A DNA stretch of 8,353 bases, from positions 1-8,353 of the forward strand of contig CABVAD010000044.1 in NCBI GenBank assembly GCA_902496265.1. The letters run 5' to 3'. Source of the DNA: an uncultured Oscillospiraceae bacterium (GTDB taxonomy: Bacteria; Bacillota; Clostridia; Oscillospirales; Acutalibacteraceae). This document shows, piece by piece, positions 6,378-8,353 of the stretch. A model generated the notes under the pieces. The model was given only the letters and a program-made list of their open reading frames with translations, was not told the origin of the DNA and ran no database searches. Position 1 is the stretch's first letter. Each line of letters starts with the position of its first letter. The translations under genes and the position numbers were made by a program.

Positions 6378-8282
6378 TTATGCTTGAGGCGCCGGTTTAT
6401 TACTTTTTGTCCGCGCCGAGGTTTTTCTTGCTGCGGGAACGCGGTAAAAGCTTACCGACATCGCGGGGATATCAAGGCTTACGGAATTTTCATATCCGTG
6501 CATAGGTATTTTTTCGCTTCTGCAGCTTACCGCTTTACTGTCTGTAACGCCGCCGAAATCCGCGCTGTCAGAGCAGAAGATTCGCCTGTACGTACCATTT
6601 TTAGGCACTCCTATGCGATAGTTCTCCCTCGCGACGGGAACGAAATTGCAAACCGCGATAAGCTCGCCGCCCGATTTATCCATACGCCTGAAGGCGATAA
6701 TGCTCTGCGCGTTATCATCGTTGGAAATCCAGGAGAAGCCGTCCCAGGAGTAGTCAATCTCCCAAAGCTCTGAATGTATAAGATAAAATTTATTAAGCTC
6801 GGCAACATACTTCTGCATCATACGGTGCTTATCGTATTGGAGCAATAGCCAGTCAAGCTGCTGCTCGTAGTTCCACTCGATAAACTGGGCAAATTCCTGA
6901 CCCATAAACAAAAGCTTTTTACCCGGGTGCGCCATAATATAGGCGTAAAACGCACGAAGAGACGCAAATTTCATATCATACTCCCCGGGCATTTTCTCAA
7001 TCATAGAGCACTTGCCGTGCACCACCTCGTCGTGGGAGAGGGGAAGTATAAAGTTTTCCGAAAAAGCATAGAAAAACGAAAAGGTCAGACAATCGTGATT
7101 GTTTTTCCTGAAAAGAGGGTCGAGCGACATATATCGAAGCATATCGTTCATCCAGCCCATATTCCACTTGAAGTTGAAGCCCAAGCCGCCGTCCTGCGGC
7201 GGTTTGGTGACAAGCGGCCAGGCGGTAGACTCCTCCGCAATCATCATAACCGCAGGATTTGCCGCGAACGCCGCGGTATTGACGTCCTTCAAAAAGGCAA
7301 TCGCCTCAAGATTTTCGTGTCCTCCGTAAGAGTTGGGAACCCATTCTCCTCCCTGACGGCCGTAATCGAGATATAGCATTGAAGCCACCGCGTCAACCCT
7401 CAGTCCGTCGATATGGTATTCCCGAATCCAGTAAACCGCGCTTGAAATAAGGAAATTCCTCACCTGCGGCTTGCCGTAATCAAATACTACCGTGCCCCAT
7501 TCCTTATGCTCGCCCTTGCGCGGGTCGGCATACTCATAGCAGGGAGTTCCGTCAAAGCGGAAAAGTCCGAAGCCGTCGCGCGGAAAATGCGCGGGAACCC
7601 AGTCGAGTATAACGCCTATCCCGTTTTCGTGCATTATATCGATGAATTTTTTGAAATCGTCTGGAGTCCCGTAGCGCGAGGTCGGGGCGAAATAGCCCGA
7701 AACCTGATAGCCCCAAGAGCCCTCAAAAGGATACTCGGTTAAAGGCATAAGCTCAACATGGGTGTAATTCATCTTTTTAAGGTAGTCCGAAAGCTCATTC
7801 GCAAGGGTGACATAATCGTATGTGCTTCCGTCCTCATACCTGCGCCAAGAGCCCGCGTGAACCTCATAAATATTCACGGGGGAATCGTATATGTTCTTCT
7901 TTTTCTGCGATTCGCGCCATTTTTCGTCCTTCCAAGCGTACTGAGAGCTGTAAATTTTAGAAGCGTTGGCAGGCGCTGTTTCGAAATGGCGCGCATAAGG
8001 GTCGGATTTAAGGACGGTCATTCCGTCGTTTCCCGTTACAGCGTATTTATAAGTGTCGTACTGCTTCAGACCCTTTATCCTTGTCTCCCATATGCCGCCG
8101 TCCGACCTTTTCATCGGATTGGCCTTACCGTCCCAGCCGTTAAAATCACCTACCACCGAAACATCCGCTGCATTAGGCGCCCAAACCCTGAAAACCGCAC
8201 TGTCTCCTTTTAAAAACGAACCTAAGTATTTGTATGCCTCCGAAGTTATCCCCGAACCGAACTTTTTAATAAAATCCTTCAT
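6378..8282 (-). CDS. glgB: 1,4-alpha-glucan (glycogen) branching enzyme, GH13
   Basis: GlgB cuts an alpha-1,4 chain and rejoins it through an alpha-1,6 bond, creating glycogen branch points. From the ATG at 8282 it has 634 residues. A CBM48 domain comes first (FRVWAPNAADVSVVGDFNGWD near 31-51), then the (beta/alpha)8 barrel, then an all-beta C-terminal domain. The GH13 regions are intact: DWVPAHFP at 227-234, GLRVDA with nucleophile D297, AEEST with acid/base E350, and LPLSHDEVVHGK with D418. E. coli GlgB (728 residues) carries an extra N-terminal domain that is absent here. The C-terminus ends in a basic, low-complexity tail of about 18 residues. A GTG at 8318 would add 12 residues but has no binding site, whereas GAGGTG precedes the ATG at 8282 by four bases. 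It is the first gene of the cluster; I see no clear promoter in the 71 bases upstream to the window edge. Confidence 0.96.
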   Translation of the reverse strand: MKDFIKKFGSGITSEAYKYLGSFLKGDSAVFRVWAPNAADVSVVGDFNGWDGKANPMKRSDGGIWETRIKGLKQYDTYKYAVTGNDGMTVLKSDPYARHFETAPANASKIYSSQYAWKDEKWRESQKKKNIYDSPVNIYEVHAGSWRRYEDGSTYDYVTLANELSDYLKKMNYTHVELMPLTEYPFEGSWGYQVSGYFAPTSRYGTPDDFKKFIDIMHENGIGVILDWVPAHFPRDGFGLFRFDGTPCYEYADPRKGEHKEWGTVVFDYGKPQVRNFLISSAVYWIREYHIDGLRVDAVASMLYLDYGRQGGEWVPNSYGGHENLEAIAFLKDVNTAAFAANPAVMMIAEESTAWPLVTKPPQDGGLGFNFKWNMGWMNDMLRYMSLDPLFRKNNHDCLTFSFFYAFSENFILPLSHDEVVHGKCSMIEKMPGEYDMKFASLRAFYAYIMAHPGKKLLFMGQEFAQFIEWNYEQQLDWLLLQYDKHRMMQKYVAELNKFYLIHSELWEIDYSWDGFSWISNDDNAQSIIAFRRMDKSGGELIAVCNFVPVARENYRIGVPKNGTYRRIFCSDSADFGGVTDSKAVSCRSEKIPMHGYENSVSLDIPAMSVSFYRVPAARKTSARTKSNKPAPQA

Positions 8283-8286
8283 TTCG

Positions 8287-8292
8287 CACCTC
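8287..8292 (-). promoter_or_regulatory. glgB ribosome binding site that decides the start
   Basis: GAGGTG on the - strand sits four bases before the ATG at 8282. It marks this ATG, rather than the GTG at 8318, as the likely start and removes 12 residues (including two cysteines) that do not resemble the family N-terminus. Confidence 0.65.
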
Positions 8293-8353
8293 TTATCCCG
8301 GTAACAAACGGTATTCACGCATATGAAATCCGTCAGTTAAGTTTTCTGTATTT

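Noticed and set aside
7758..8213. A 151-codon open frame on the + strand opposite glgB, and other long antisense frames at 6927-7376 and 6255-6773
   Set aside because: They lie wholly or mostly antisense to strongly conserved glgB and glgC coding sequence. They show no recognisable domain and no convincing binding site, and are expected shadows of biased codon use.
8298..8313. Short direct repeat CGGTA ... CGGTA upstream of glgB as a possible operator
   Set aside because: Two five-base copies are well within chance and there is no clear symmetry or known regulator motif.
8283..8353. A promoter for the glycogen operon upstream of glgB
   Set aside because: Candidate boxes such as TTAACT and CATATG are poorly matched or badly spaced, and the region is cut by the window edge. 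No promoter can be called with confidence.

Overview
The window looks like chromosomal DNA from an anaerobic Firmicute of the class Clostridia, probably a gut-type Oscillospiraceae or Ruminococcaceae relative. This is inferred from three things: the paired GlgC and GlgD ADP-glucose pyrophosphorylase subunits typical of Firmicutes, AGGAGG-type ribosome binding sites, and moderate GC with AT-rich spacers. No species can be named from the sequence alone.

There are two convergent transcription units. On the + strand (about 79-1077) a single gene encodes a membrane-anchored polysaccharide deacetylase with a coiled-coil stalk. It ends in a strong hairpin terminator at 1091-1135. On the - strand, from 8282 down to 1133, lies a tight six-gene cluster read in the order glgB, glgC, glgD, glgA, uppP, yfcE. 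Spacers are short (-4 to about 40 bases), glgC and glgD overlap by ATGA, and yfcE's ribosome binding site overlaps the uppP stop codon. This looks like one operon.

The first four genes form a complete glycogen-synthesis set. GlgC with its non-catalytic partner GlgD makes ADP-glucose, GlgA polymerises it into alpha-1,4 chains, and GlgB adds alpha-1,6 branches. No glycogen phosphorylase or debranching enzyme lies inside the window. The last two genes are a membrane undecaprenyl-diphosphatase (cell-wall lipid carrier recycling) and a YfcE-type metallophosphodiesterase. They are separated from glgA by a 34-base gap holding a compact palindromic hairpin that could set different expression for the two halves.

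I see no rRNA, tRNA, CRISPR array, insertion sequence or phage gene. The window is mostly ordinary housekeeping metabolism. The points worth a second look are the Lys-to-Met change at GlgA residue 15, the non-ATG start of the deacetylase with a possible extended -10 promoter just upstream, the glgA-uppP hairpin, and the linkage of cell-envelope genes to a glycogen operon. I found no convincing evidence for an undescribed system.
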